Made by a program: the position numbers and the translations under genes
The notes under the pieces: generated by a model
Database searches by the model: none
What the model was told of the DNA's origin: nothing
Seen by the model: only the letters and a program-made list of their open reading frames with translations
Origin: Conidiobolus incongruus B7586
Lineage: Eukaryota > Entomophthoromycota > Entomophthoromycetes > Entomophthorales > Conidiobolaceae
Assembly: GCA_000697335.1 (NCBI GenBank)
Contig: JNEM01015823.1
Span: forward strand, 1-32,270
DNA length: 32,270 nucleotides
Direction: 5' to 3'
Part shown: piece after piece, positions 1-9,077 of the stretch
How the letters are laid out: every line of letters begins with the position of its first letter
Position numbering within the stretch: position 1 is the first letter of the stretch

Positions 1-59
1 GAATTCTTAACATTTTTCTCAACAATGATATTGGAGAGTAGAAGATATGTTTGATATAG

Positions 60-69
60 TATATATAAT
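60..69 (+). promoter_or_regulatory. TATA-like box of the secreted-protein gene
   Basis: An alternating TA run lies about 75 bp upstream of the start codon at 142. In this AT-rich background such runs occur by chance, so this is only a plausible core promoter. Confidence 0.3.
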
Positions 70-141
70 CGTTAAAGCTTTTCAATTTAGTAATCAGAAT
101 ATCACTTTATAATTTAAATCTATCATCTGTACATCAACAAA

Positions 142-525
142 ATGAAATACTTCGCTGTCTTATTCGCTTTGGCTAGCCTTGTTGCCGCTCACGATGGTCC
201 CCATGATGCTGAGGGTAATGCTTTGGATAATCAAGGAAACATTATTGGATTTGCTAATGGAACTAAGCCTGCTTACCCTATTCCACCTAAACAACCTGGT
301 AACAACTCATCTGGAAATCAGAATCAAAACCAAAATAGCAAAGCCTACCCTACTCCAATTCCTTCTCAAAGCAATAATAATAACAATAACAATAACAATA
401 ATAATTTCTTATCCAATGGATTCTTCCAACAATTGATGAAATATGCTAATAATCAACAAAAGCCTAACAGACCTACAAATCAACCTTGTGATCACGCCCA
501 ACAACAAGGATACAAAAAATATTAA
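142..525 (+). CDS. Small secreted Asn/Gln-rich protein
   Basis: Intronless, 127 aa; I do not recognise a family. Residues 1-16 form a typical signal peptide: Met-Lys followed by a hydrophobic run ending in Ala-Ala, so the protein is probably exported or placed in the wall. The mature part starts His-Asp-Gly-Pro-His-Asp, contains an Asn-Gly-Thr glycosylation sequon and several Pro-rich spacers (Tyr-Pro-x-Pro), then a run of about 11 Asn near residues 78-88. It ends in a Gln/Lys/Tyr-rich tail with one Cys. The start has a good context (A at -3). No membrane anchor or GPI signal is visible at the C-terminus. The Asn run is encoded by an AAT/AAC repeat and may vary in length between strains. It could be a wall component or an effector-like protein; the sequence does not decide. 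Confidence 0.75.
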   Translation: MKYFAVLFALASLVAAHDGPHDAEGNALDNQGNIIGFANGTKPAYPIPPKQPGNNSSGNQNQNQNSKAYPTPIPSQSNNNNNNNNNNNFLSNGFFQQLMKYANNQQKPNRPTNQPCDHAQQQGYKKY

Positions 526-667
526 AATATCATGTTATAATATCTTAAATATAAATCATTAATACTATCATCATAAATAAACAGAATATAACATTAAAAT
601 AATACTCTATATAATAGTCTTATTTACAAAATATTTACAATTCTTTAAACAATATTGCTTTTACAAA

Positions 668-895
668 TTATTCTCTGAGCGCTCTATGCCAGAGTTTTTC
701 CATTGCTTCGGGTGCCTTTTTCAACCCTTTGGCTACATACTTCATATTGCTTAATCCTGCCACCTTTTTAACGCTATGAAACGCTTTCTTAGTACTTTTT
801 ACACTGTATTTGGCTGCTTTCCTGGATCCTTTAGTGGCGAGGTTAGCTACTTTTTTAGGTCCTTTTTTAATAGATTTAATAATTGAATCAGACAT
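668..895 (-). CDS. Small lysine-rich basic protein
   Basis: Intronless, 75 aa, not assigned to a family. It is strongly cationic, with Lys in clusters spaced by Ala, Val, Ser and Gly, and almost no acidic residues until the C-terminal Glu-Ala-Met-Glu-Lys stretch. There is no signal peptide or membrane segment. The pattern of Lys-Lys or Lys-Gly pairs every 6-10 residues suggests amphipathic helices or a histone-H1-tail-like nucleic-acid-binding peptide. That is inference from composition only. It has a clear ATG in A-rich context, a TATA-like box 43-50 bp upstream on its own strand and a TAA stop. It converges on the secreted-protein gene with 142 bp between stop codons. Codon content is GC-richer than the surroundings, which supports real coding. 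Confidence 0.6.
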   Translation of the reverse strand: MSDSIIKSIKKGPKKVANLATKGSRKAAKYSVKSTKKAFHSVKKVAGLSNMKYVAKGLKKAPEAMEKLWHRALRE

Positions 896-1851
896 TTTTT
901 ATAATTATAGATGATAAGGATCATAGTGATTCAATGGTTTATATAGCTGAGAAATATTATAGATTTACCTCAATAATCAATAACCAATCTAGTATTACAC
1001 GAACAATGATAAGTCAAATTTTGAAGATCTTTGGAAGAAAACTTAAATTCTCCATATAACCGAAAATAATTGGATTAAATTCCATTGATGACATTCAATT
1101 TTGTTCTTGGTATGTTTATTAAATAAATAATTGATAACTTCAGTTATCTTTCAATAATTTGTAACATTGAAAGTATTTTATCCTATCAAAAGATTATTAT
1201 TTTACCAATCAAAAATATATAATGAGTTGAAATTATAAGTTCATAACATATATTATCCACTTCAATGACCACTTAAATTATGCTAATTAAAAAGATTAAC
1301 TCAGAAATACAACACTCCTTTAACAGGTTTTATTACACTTTTCACATTAATAGTCACACATATTAAACCATTTGAAATCTAAAAAAATCATGAGCTTTGG
1401 AGAGTAAGCTATTTTAAACAATTAGTCTAGTAAATGTGCGATAATTGGTCGTAAGTAATATAAAAATAATGATTGATATACTAATATTGTTATTTTTAAA
1501 TTATTATATCTAATCGTCAATTAATATCAGGTAAATTCACCGTTTTTAATAAATAAAATCATTCTATCATTTCCTTAAACAATAATCCCATAAATAATAA
1601 AAATAGTACAGGATGAATTAATTATTAATTTGGAAATGGGATGACTGTGTTTATTCTATCACTACTATTAACATTCCTATCTCTCTTATATATACCAGTA
1701 TTATTGCTATCTGTTCTACTATTATTATTGACTACTCAATAGTTTTTATTCTATTTAAATTTACTCTTTGCTTCACTATTTAATGAATTGTATTTCTTAA
1801 TTAATTCATTTACTATTAACATTTATTGGAAATTGATATTAAGTTGAAATT
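896..1851. other. Intergenic DNA, promoter region
   Basis: No coding region is seen on either strand. The last 250 bp before 1852 are pyrimidine-rich with TATA-like runs and probably hold the promoter of the DUF2408-type gene. Confidence 0.5.
938..945 (-). promoter_or_regulatory. TATA box of the lysine-rich protein gene
   Basis: On the minus strand this reads TATATAAA within a GC-containing context, 43-50 bp upstream of the ATG at 895. It is one of the cleaner TATA boxes in the window. Confidence 0.45.
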
Positions 1852-3183
1852 ATGATGACTCAAAATACTGTAGTACCTGAATCTGAAGAATTAATCTATA
1901 CCGAATTAATTCAACTTCGTAGTGAGTTAAAACGTTTAAAAAAGCAAGCCCCTAATTACGATGTAAACCAATTGAAACGAGTTTATGAAGAACTAAATAT
2001 TCAAGTGTATGAACTAATTAAAATTAGGAAGGACCAAAATAACGATTATGACGAATATTCTAATCCCGTAGATAAAATTATTGATGACGCTTACCAAATT
2101 ATTAGTCTGTTTTGGATGGCTCTAGGTAAATTACATGAGAGTCCTGCTACTTATATACAATTGGTGTCCATTCAACAGTGTTTGGATCATTTGTTGGAGT
2201 TTGGAGTGTATACCTTAGACGATTTGTTACCATTTCAAAATAGACTGAATGAATTGGCTGATATTCTCAAGGTTACTGAAGATAAAGTCAAATCCAAGGA
2301 ATATCCTCCTCGCTCTATTTGTTTAAGAACTTTAGTTCTTAAAAAACTAGGTCAGTGTCAAAACTCTCTCAAGAAATTAATGGACCAGTGGGAATACCGT
2401 AGTGACGAGCTCGTGCCAATTCAAGATCGCCTCATACAAATTAGACGAGAATTAGCTATTTACGTGAATCAAAAGATCGACGATAAAGAAGTCATTTCAA
2501 GATTCCATGCTGAATTGAAAGAATTGGACAAATTGAGAATCGATGGAAAATTTATCGGCCCGGATGGGCTACCTTTAAAAGGTCAAACTCAGGTAATTGG
2601 TCTTATGGAAGAGTGTTTGGAAGCGATCGAAGAAATCCAAACTTCTAATAGCCAAGAGCCCTCTACCTTTTCTCCTACTCACCAGAAACTTTTCAGTTTG
2701 CGTCGAGAACTTCATAATCTTTACTTAGCTAGGCGGTGGACTTTGAGAGAGACCGATTTAATCAAATACCAACACCAACTTAATGAAATCGATGCCACAT
2801 GCCAGAACGGTGTATATTACGACGAAAATGGCCAACCCTTAACTAATCAAGTACTACTCCACTTCTTGGTTCAGAAATGCTACTCTCTATTGTACAAATT
2901 ACTATCCGCTTCTGAGCCCGTTGCCGAAGCTCTTATCCCCATTTACAATCAGATTTTAACCCTTCGCAAGTGTTTATACGAAGTCAAAAAACTTGGAGGT
3001 CCATTTACCCTTCGAGAACTCTTCCCCTACCAAATTAAATTTAGCAGCATTGAAAACTTGATGACCAATGGTCAATTCTTGGATACTGAGGGTCAAGCGC
3101 CAGAAGGTCAAGTGATTTTACAGGCATTATTGAAGGAATGCAAAGATATTCTATACCAGTTAAAGGATATGGTCGAAGATTAA
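1852..3183 (+). CDS. DUF2408 (UPF0662-type) repeat protein
   Basis: Intronless, 443 aa, soluble and helical, with no signal peptide or membrane segment. It resembles the conserved fungal family DUF2408, whose function is not known. At least three tandem units of about 70-75 residues are visible, starting near residues 195, 282 and 368. Each begins Leu-Arg-x-x-Leu, has a middle Tyr/Phe-x-x-x-Leu...Ile-(Asp/Glu) stretch, then Gly-x-(Phe/Tyr)-x-x-x-(Asp/Glu)-Gly-x-x-x-x-(Gly/Asn)-Gln, and closes with a helix containing an invariant Cys before Leu-Tyr-x-Leu. Two weaker units may cover residues 15-190. Two ATG codons stand in tandem at the start; the first is used here. The last unit contains the best family match, Phe-Thr-Leu-Arg-Glu-Leu-Phe-Pro-Tyr-Gln. 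The gene is transcribed alone, convergent with the AP-2 sigma gene. Confidence 0.75.
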   Translation: MMTQNTVVPESEELIYTELIQLRSELKRLKKQAPNYDVNQLKRVYEELNIQVYELIKIRKDQNNDYDEYSNPVDKIIDDAYQIISLFWMALGKLHESPATYIQLVSIQQCLDHLLEFGVYTLDDLLPFQNRLNELADILKVTEDKVKSKEYPPRSICLRTLVLKKLGQCQNSLKKLMDQWEYRSDELVPIQDRLIQIRRELAIYVNQKIDDKEVISRFHAELKELDKLRIDGKFIGPDGLPLKGQTQVIGLMEECLEAIEEIQTSNSQEPSTFSPTHQKLFSLRRELHNLYLARRWTLRETDLIKYQHQLNEIDATCQNGVYYDENGQPLTNQVLLHFLVQKCYSLLYKLLSASEPVAEALIPIYNQILTLRKCLYEVKKLGGPFTLRELFPYQIKFSSIENLMTNGQFLDTEGQAPEGQVILQALLKECKDILYQLKDMVED

Positions 3184-3664
3184 ATATTTACTATCTGACA
3201 TTCTATATTCATTTTTTAATTATTTTACATCTATGAATAATTAGTTTATTTTTCGATTATTTTGTTTAATTATCATGATTTAAATAAAATAATTTTGTTA
3301 TTATGATTTGATATATTCGAATTTATTAACTCCTATTTTGAGTCTATATCTATTTGATAAAATAATTTCATACACTTATATGAAGAACTAGATGAAACTA
3401 ATCTCAATATTTGTTAAATTATGATAAAAGTCGATAGTTGAAATCAAATATACTTTCAATTCGTAAAATTTGTTGATATAGCACTAGGCAATAATAAGAT
3501 CAATTTATGGATATGATCTTATTATATAATAACCCAATTATTCTGTTAATTATATTGAAAAATATCTTGGAATATAACTATAATCCCCTGTAAAAACATC
3601 CGCAGAGTAATTTATTGCTAATATTAATATTAATATTAAATCTCAATCCACACAAAATAAAACC
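3184..3664. other. Convergent intergenic DNA
   Basis: AT-rich sequence between two convergent genes; no coding signal. It contains one strong hairpin (3491-3525) and presumably both 3' ends. Confidence 0.5.
3491..3525. repeat. 12-bp perfect inverted repeat (hairpin)
   Basis: Arms 3491-3502 and 3514-3525 are perfectly complementary around an 11-base loop. The hairpin lies between convergent genes and could mark a 3' end or a small foldback element. Confidence 0.5.
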
Positions 3665-4205
3665 TTATTCCAATTTATCTAAATGATCCAACCTAGTTAA
3701 AATAACCGTTTTAGAAGTTTCTTCAATTTCACCAGCCAAGAAACACTCATCCAAAATAGCATAAACTTTATAAAAATTGAATACCAAATCTAACTCGCAA
3801 ACATTACCGAAAAATGCGTCTAATACTTCGACGAAGAGGTGAATCGCTTCTAAATAAGCTAACTCATTATCGTTTGCATCTACACAAAAACAAAAGAATA
3901 AACCAGCATATCTCCTGTAAACTATTTTATAATTTCTAAACTGAAAAGGATATTAATGACTAATAAAATTAAGAGTTCTAAATCAATTACTTCGACAAAG
4001 TTACTCTGATATTTTTGGTCTCTGGAAGCTATTAAACGGTGTACTTCTCCTTTAATCTTAATCTTTTCATTATCTTCGTAAGGCACGTACCACTTAGCTA
4101 ATCTTGTTTTACCTTGCCTATTTTGAACCAAAATAAATCGAATCTAAATATCAATAATTAAATATTAATTTATTTATTATTAATCTATTAATTTAATATT
4201 ACCAT
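3665..4205 (-). CDS. APS2: AP-2 complex sigma (small) subunit
   Basis: Encodes the sigma chain of the AP-2 clathrin adaptor, which helps select cargo at the plasma membrane during endocytosis. Three exons: 4203-4205 (the ATG alone), 3991-4143 and 3665-3940, with introns of 59 bp and 50 bp, both GT-AG. The product is 143 aa, matching the family length of about 142. Family landmarks: [14 protein letters not shown] at the N-terminus, Asn-Phe-Val-Glu at the exon 2/3 junction, Val-Tyr-Arg-Arg-Tyr-Ala-Gly, and [12 protein letters not shown] near the C-terminus. The start-codon-only exon is inferred because exon 2 opens directly with Ile-Arg-Phe after an acceptor and the only matching upstream ATG is followed at once by a GT donor. 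The family call is sure; the first exon is likely. Divergent from BET2. Confidence 0.92.
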
Positions 4206-4450
4206 TATTAAATATTAAATATTATATATATTATTAAAATGAAATTTTGAATAAAGGATTCAATTCAACATTATTTATATTATATTAATAAATTATTATG
4301 GGAATTTTAAAGTGACTTGGGAAATTTATTACATTATTCAATATCCCATACAATAAAATGTAATTTAGATTAATCTATATATGATGTAACATTTAAGTGA
4401 CCTGGATTCAAGGTAATAGCTATGAATATTCAACTTGTATATAATTAAAA
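4206..4450. promoter_or_regulatory. Shared divergent promoter of AP-2 sigma and BET2
   Basis: Only 245 bp separate the two start codons, so both genes must draw their promoters from this AT-rich segment. Both products act in membrane traffic, so co-regulation is possible but not shown. Confidence 0.5.
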
Positions 4451-5750
4451 ATGACAAGTCAAGAGAATAATCAAATTCTAAATATTGATAAACATGTTGA
4501 ATTTATTAAAAATTTGGATAATGTAACTTATTAATTTATTATCACAAACATAATTTTTAATACATCAATTTTAGCATGAAAACAGTATCGAATATCACTA
4601 CTCTCTACATTTAAAAATAAGTGCTATTTACTGGGGCTCGACATCATTATTTTTATTAAATCGCCCAAATGTTTTTAATCCCGATGATATTGTGAAATTT
4701 ATTTTAAGTTGTCAAAATGAAGATAACGGATTTGGTGGGTATCCTAATCATGATTCTCATATTTTATATACTTTAAGTGCTATTCAAGCACTTGTAATTT
4801 ATAATAGATTGAATGCTATTGATGTGGATAAAGTTGCCCAATGTAGGTCAAATTGATAATTATATATTATGAATAATTGCTAACCAATTGTTTTAGATAT
4901 TGCTTCACTTCAACTACCTTCAGGTGCTTTTCAAGGGGATACTTGGGGCGAAATCGATACCCGATTCAGCTATATTGCAATCAACGCTTTAACTCTATTG
5001 AATCGACTGCATTTAATCGATATCCCGAAAACCACTCAATTTATCGTTTCTTGTCAAAACTATGATGGGGGGTTCGGTGCCGTACCAAATGCTGAATCTC
5101 ATTCAGGCCAAGGTTTTAATATTTTTATTTATTTTTCAATTTAATTAACTAATATTTGTAATATTTAGTATTTTGTTGTGTTGGTGCTCTATGCATTTTA
5201 AATCAATTGGATCTAATTGATCAAGATAGTTTATGTTGGTGGCTTTCAGAGCGTCAATTACCCTGCGGAGGACTCAATGGTAGACCCGAAAAGAAGGAAG
5301 ATGTAACATTTAAATTTAATTATAGTATTTATAATATTAATTTGTAATGAATTAGGTATGTTATTCTTGGTGGGTTTTATCTAGTTTAACTATGTTAAAT
5401 AAGATTAATTGGATTAATAAAGATGCTTTAATACAATTCATTTTAAATACTCAGGTAATTTATAAAATATCTAATATTCGTAAAGAATTATTAAAATTAA
5501 TAATATGCTAGGACCCTGAGACTGGAGGTTTAGGAGATCGCCCAGGTAATATGGGCGATGTTTTCCATACATTATTTGGTATTGCAGGTAATGTTCATTT
5601 ATAGACAAATCATGAATTTGTATTGATTACTTTTCAGCCTTATCCTTGTTAGGATATGAAGGATTAGAAAAAGTAGATCCCAGATATTGTATGCCAGTGT
5701 CTACGATGCCATCATATATATCCAAATTTGAATATAATTTAAATAATTGA
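4451..5750 (+). CDS. BET2: Rab geranylgeranyltransferase (type II) beta subunit
   Basis: Catalytic beta chain of the enzyme that attaches geranylgeranyl groups to C-terminal cysteines of Rab GTPases, acting with an alpha subunit and a Rab escort protein. Seven exons: 4451-4522, 4575-4842, 4897-5112, 5169-5302, 5356-5454, 5512-5587, 5638-5750; introns are 52-57 bp, except the last at 50. The joined frame is 325 aa, the length of yeast Bet2. Prenyltransferase repeats show the Gly-Gly-Phe/Leu-Gly signatures (for example Asp-Gly-Gly-Phe-Gly-Ala and Gly-Gly-Leu-Gly-Asp-Arg-Pro-Gly). The zinc ligands are present: Asp230 and Cys232 in Glu-Asp-Val-Cys-Tyr-Ser-Trp-Trp, and His282 in Asp-Val-Phe-His-Thr-Leu-Phe-Gly. 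The third donor reads GTTTTA, slightly unusual. It converges with OXA1, with 76 bp between stop codons. Confidence 0.95.
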
Positions 5751-5826
5751 TTTCAACTAAATAATAATTTTTAAATATTTTCTTTGTTTTATTTAATAAA
5801 CATACTATTCATCTCGATTTCATTAT

Positions 5827-6897
5827 TTATTTCTTCTTTGACCAAAAGGATTGGGCATTGGGATCATGTACCTTTAAGGGATGCTTCTTCAATTGGGGAA
5901 TTCCTAAGTAAGCTCTAACAGCGGGTTGATTGAAAGTGAGAATTTGAGCAATAGAGAAAAAGTTAGAACAGATCCAGTACAAATGAACGGAAGCGGGTAA
6001 ATCTAAAGTGAAATAAGTCATGATGGGAATAGTGAGACGGAGGAAGTTTTTGACAGCAGGAGGCTGGGAAGAGGCACCAGATTTGCCGAGTTCTGAGCCT
6101 AACTCCATAATGGCTAAGAAACCGAGGGATGACATAATAGGTAGAGCCCATGTGGGGTCAGCAACAGCCAAGTTGGTGAACCAGAAAAGACCTCCATCAA
6201 GGAATTGAGGAACGGGTAAGTTAGACATGCTTCTCAAAGCAATAAAGAAAGAAATCATGACAGGAGCCTGCATGAGGGGAAGAGCAAGAATCTTGAAGGG
6301 GTTAATATCATGTTTCTTGTACAAAGCCATCATTTGAGAAGAAGCAGCTTGTAAAGCAATAGGGTCTTGACTTTCTCTAGCTCTTTCTAATTTCTTAGTA
6401 ATTGATTCCATTTCGGGCTTAACATTATGGAAACGAGCTGAAGCTTTTTGAAGCTTAACAATAATAGGTAACATGGCAATTCTAACAATAACAGTAGTAA
6501 GAGCAATAGTACCCCACCAAGGTAATCCAGTGAAAACATTAACAGCCTCTAACATCGCTTCAAGTAAACCAACAGGAGTATAATTAACAAGACCCATGGC
6601 TTTGAGATCTCCTAATTGAAGAGCGGGATGAGATAAGGTTTCAGCAGCATTGGTAGCGATTTCAGTAGCATTAGAAACGATTTCAGGAGCGGGGGCAGCT
6701 TGAGTAGAGTTGAATCTAGCACTAATTAAGTTTGAAGAATATAATGTGTAACGAGTAGCGTTATTTTGACTCTTATTCAATAAGTTGGCGTATTGTCGAG
6801 TTCCAACGGTAAATTGACGAGTTGAAACAGTAGATGGTTTAATATATCTCAAAGCAGGAGCTGCCGATTTTGATAAAAATCTATTTAGTAAAGCCAT
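5827..6897 (-). CDS. OXA1: Mitochondrial inner-membrane insertase OXA1
   Basis: Intronless, 356 aa, YidC/Oxa1/Alb3 family. It inserts mitochondrially encoded and some imported proteins into the inner membrane. The first 60 or so residues are rich in Arg, Lys, Ser and Thr with almost no acidic residues, a typical matrix-targeting presequence. The conserved core starts near residue 120 (Gly-Leu-Pro-Trp-Trp-Gly) and contains five hydrophobic segments. Further landmarks are Leu-Pro-Ile-Ile-Val-Lys-Leu-Gln, the matrix-loop segment Lys-Lys-His-Asp-Ile-Asn-Pro, and Ala-Ser-Val-His-Leu-Tyr-Trp before the last segment. The C-terminal tail is short and basic (ending Lys-Lys-Lys), shorter than the long ribosome-binding tail of yeast Oxa1. 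The METTL4-like gene lies upstream on the same strand with 181 bp between them. Confidence 0.95.
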   Translation of the reverse strand: MALLNRFLSKSAAPALRYIKPSTVSTRQFTVGTRQYANLLNKSQNNATRYTLYSSNLISARFNSTQAAPAPEIVSNATEIATNAAETLSHPALQLGDLKAMGLVNYTPVGLLEAMLEAVNVFTGLPWWGTIALTTVIVRIAMLPIIVKLQKASARFHNVKPEMESITKKLERARESQDPIALQAASSQMMALYKKHDINPFKILALPLMQAPVMISFFIALRSMSNLPVPQFLDGGLFWFTNLAVADPTWALPIMSSLGFLAIMELGSELGKSGASSQPPAVKNFLRLTIPIMTYFTLDLPASVHLYWICSNFFSIAQILTFNQPAVRAYLGIPQLKKHPLKVHDPNAQSFWSKKK

Positions 6898-7078
6898 TCT
6901 ATTAAACTTAAAAAATATTAATAAATAAATAAAGTTAGTATAATATAAATTTATATAATATAATTAAATCTATTAAATTGAGTCAAACTATTAATGAACC
7001 AACTTATATTTTATTTTTCGAATCAACATTAAGTTAATAAAAATAATTTTCACATTTCTCAAATTATGGGTATTTTAT

Positions 7079-8168
7079 TTAATTTAAATATTGCTGATTT
7101 TGAAATTTCAAAACTTCATTGCCCCAGGTGGTGCAATATGGAGTCAAATATCTTCCAAATAACTCTAATCTATTCATTTCTTCCAATGTCTTATAAGTAA
7201 TCAAGTCGTTTAAATACTTGACAAGACAAGGTTTTCTTGAATGATACTGAAAAGGGACCGAATATATCACCTTTGTTTCAATTTCTGATAGCTCAGTGTT
7301 AACTTGATGAGTTGCTAATAATAAAACTTCATATGGTTTTCTTTCACCATGATCAATGGGAATAACTAGCTCTCCTTGAGTGGTCACTTTGACCCAATAC
7401 CATTTACCAACGAGTTTGAATTTCCAATGTGGGAGAAGCTTTTTGATTACAAAATTATAAATGGTAGGATGGTTTGTAATCCAAATAGCTAAAATACCTT
7501 GTGAGTTTAGCAATTGATTCATTTGAATATCCAGTAAAGAATATTTATCCTGTCCCTTATAATGGTTACTTCTCTTGATAGAGTGATTGAACCATGGAGG
7601 ATCCATGATAATCAGATCGTATGAATTGAAGTCTGGTTGCTGATGAATCAAACATTGGTTAATAAATTGAAGATCGCTCATAATGAATTTTGCTTTGGGC
7701 GGGATTAGATAAACATCTTGATGGTGATGAATATTAAGTGGAATGACTTGATCGGTTGGATTGATAATTAAATGATGAAATAAAACCTCTAAATCGAGTA
7801 TGTTGGTTTCTATTGTAATATGTTAATTTAATAACTATTAAGCATTAAAATAAATATTACCTTGACTTGATAATACAATAACTGAAATAGGTTGATCACT
7901 ATACTGATAGATTAATTTGATTAAATCTTCATATTGAGTAAATGATGCACCTATACTATTTTGATGACTATATTTATTTAAAGGTTGTTGATCAAAGTAT
8001 TGATTATTTTTAAATTTAAAAGGTTTCAATTTCAATAAACCTTCTAGAATGAAATTATTTAATTCATCATTAGCTAAATTATATTTGATCTTTTTACTAA
8101 TAAGTATAATCAATGTTAATATTGAATAAAACACAAATTAAAATATTATATTTACTTTGTTCTATCAT
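7079..8168 (-). CDS. METTL4: METTL4-type MT-A70 adenine N6-methyltransferase
   Basis: Member of the MT-A70 family, METTL4 branch. Animal METTL4 methylates the N6 of 2'-O-methyladenosine in U2 snRNA, and DNA 6mA activity has also been reported. Exons 8156-8168, 7861-8073 and 7079-7809 with introns of 82 and 51 bp give 318 aa. The catalytic Asp-Pro-Pro-Trp is at residues 145-148, followed by Phe-Asn-His-Ser-Ile-Lys-Arg-Ser-Asn. Further METTL4 landmarks are Trp-Ile-Thr-Asn, Lys-Trp-Tyr-Trp-Val-Lys-Val, Lys-Pro-Tyr-Glu, Ser-Val-Pro, His-Ser-Arg-Lys-Pro, and the C-terminal Leu-Glu-Leu-Phe-Gly-Arg...Thr-Trp-Gly-Asn-Glu-Val-Leu-Lys-Phe-Gln. The catalytic part is certain. The first tiny exon and its 82-bp intron are the only frame-consistent solution I found and remain tentative. 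The protein is shorter than animal METTL4, mainly at the N-terminus. No METTL3/14-specific zinc fingers are seen. Confidence 0.88.
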
Positions 8169-9077
8169 TATTCCTTTTGAAAGTAATATAGGGATGATGT
8201 AAATTGAACCAATTACGATAAATATGAAATTTTAAATTAAAATTTAATATTAACTCGCACTCATCGTGAAAAATATACGTAATATTCTGCATTAATAGTG
8301 CTAATATTTTAAAATAATATTAATATGATTAATATTTCATTTAATGATAATATTATTAATTTTAATTATAATCAAATTATTTTATGTTATAATTATCTGA
8401 TATAATTTTATGGGATTGGATATTAATTAATCTTTGAAATAAATTAATTAAATTTTAATTTTGTTATTACACAATATTCACAACCGAAATACTATCTTAA
8501 AAATTTTTTAAAAAAATTTGATAATTATCACATATTTTTAAGAGTTGTTATTATTTTATTGTTAAAATTCAACACTCTTAATCCTAATTTAGGTTAATCA
8601 ATTCAACCATTAAAAATTAAACTAGATATCATTATTGTGTTAAATTCATGTTAAATTATTGCCGACTTTTATTATTAGAAATGGATAAAATTATTGAGTT
8701 TAAAATATTGTGAATATTTTAGTAATACCGATATATTGCCAAATGGAAATATGTATAGTTGCAATTTAGGATTATAGGGTATAATTGATGTAGTTGAGAC
8801 AGAATTCTATCAGATCAATTGGACATCTCTATGTCTTTATTCAGTGCTGTTCACATCACATTTATGAAGTTCATGAGCTTCCATTTATTATAAAGATGAT
8901 AATAGCATAATACATAATATATTATGATGATTATCGTGTATAATAGAAAGAGTACAGATTAAATTAGATTAAATTAAAGAGTTAGTCTTAAGTTTACAAG
9001 TAATATAAATTATTAACAATTATATGATCATGCATATGAAAATGATGTCAAGTATAGTCATTCAGCTAACCCAGCCT
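8169..9077. other. Intergenic DNA without a recognised gene
   Basis: AT-rich, with long homopolymeric A/T stretches near 8500. A somewhat GC-richer patch at about 8780-8890 has no long frame on either strand. The METTL4-like promoter must lie in the first few hundred bases. Confidence 0.45.

Noticed and set aside
179-436. Second long open frame overlapping the secreted-protein gene in another frame
   Set aside because: It is open because the Asn/Gln-rich codons are repetitive; it lacks the signal peptide and sensible composition.
6020-6208. Open frame on the plus strand inside OXA1
   Set aside because: Antisense shadow of a well-supported gene.
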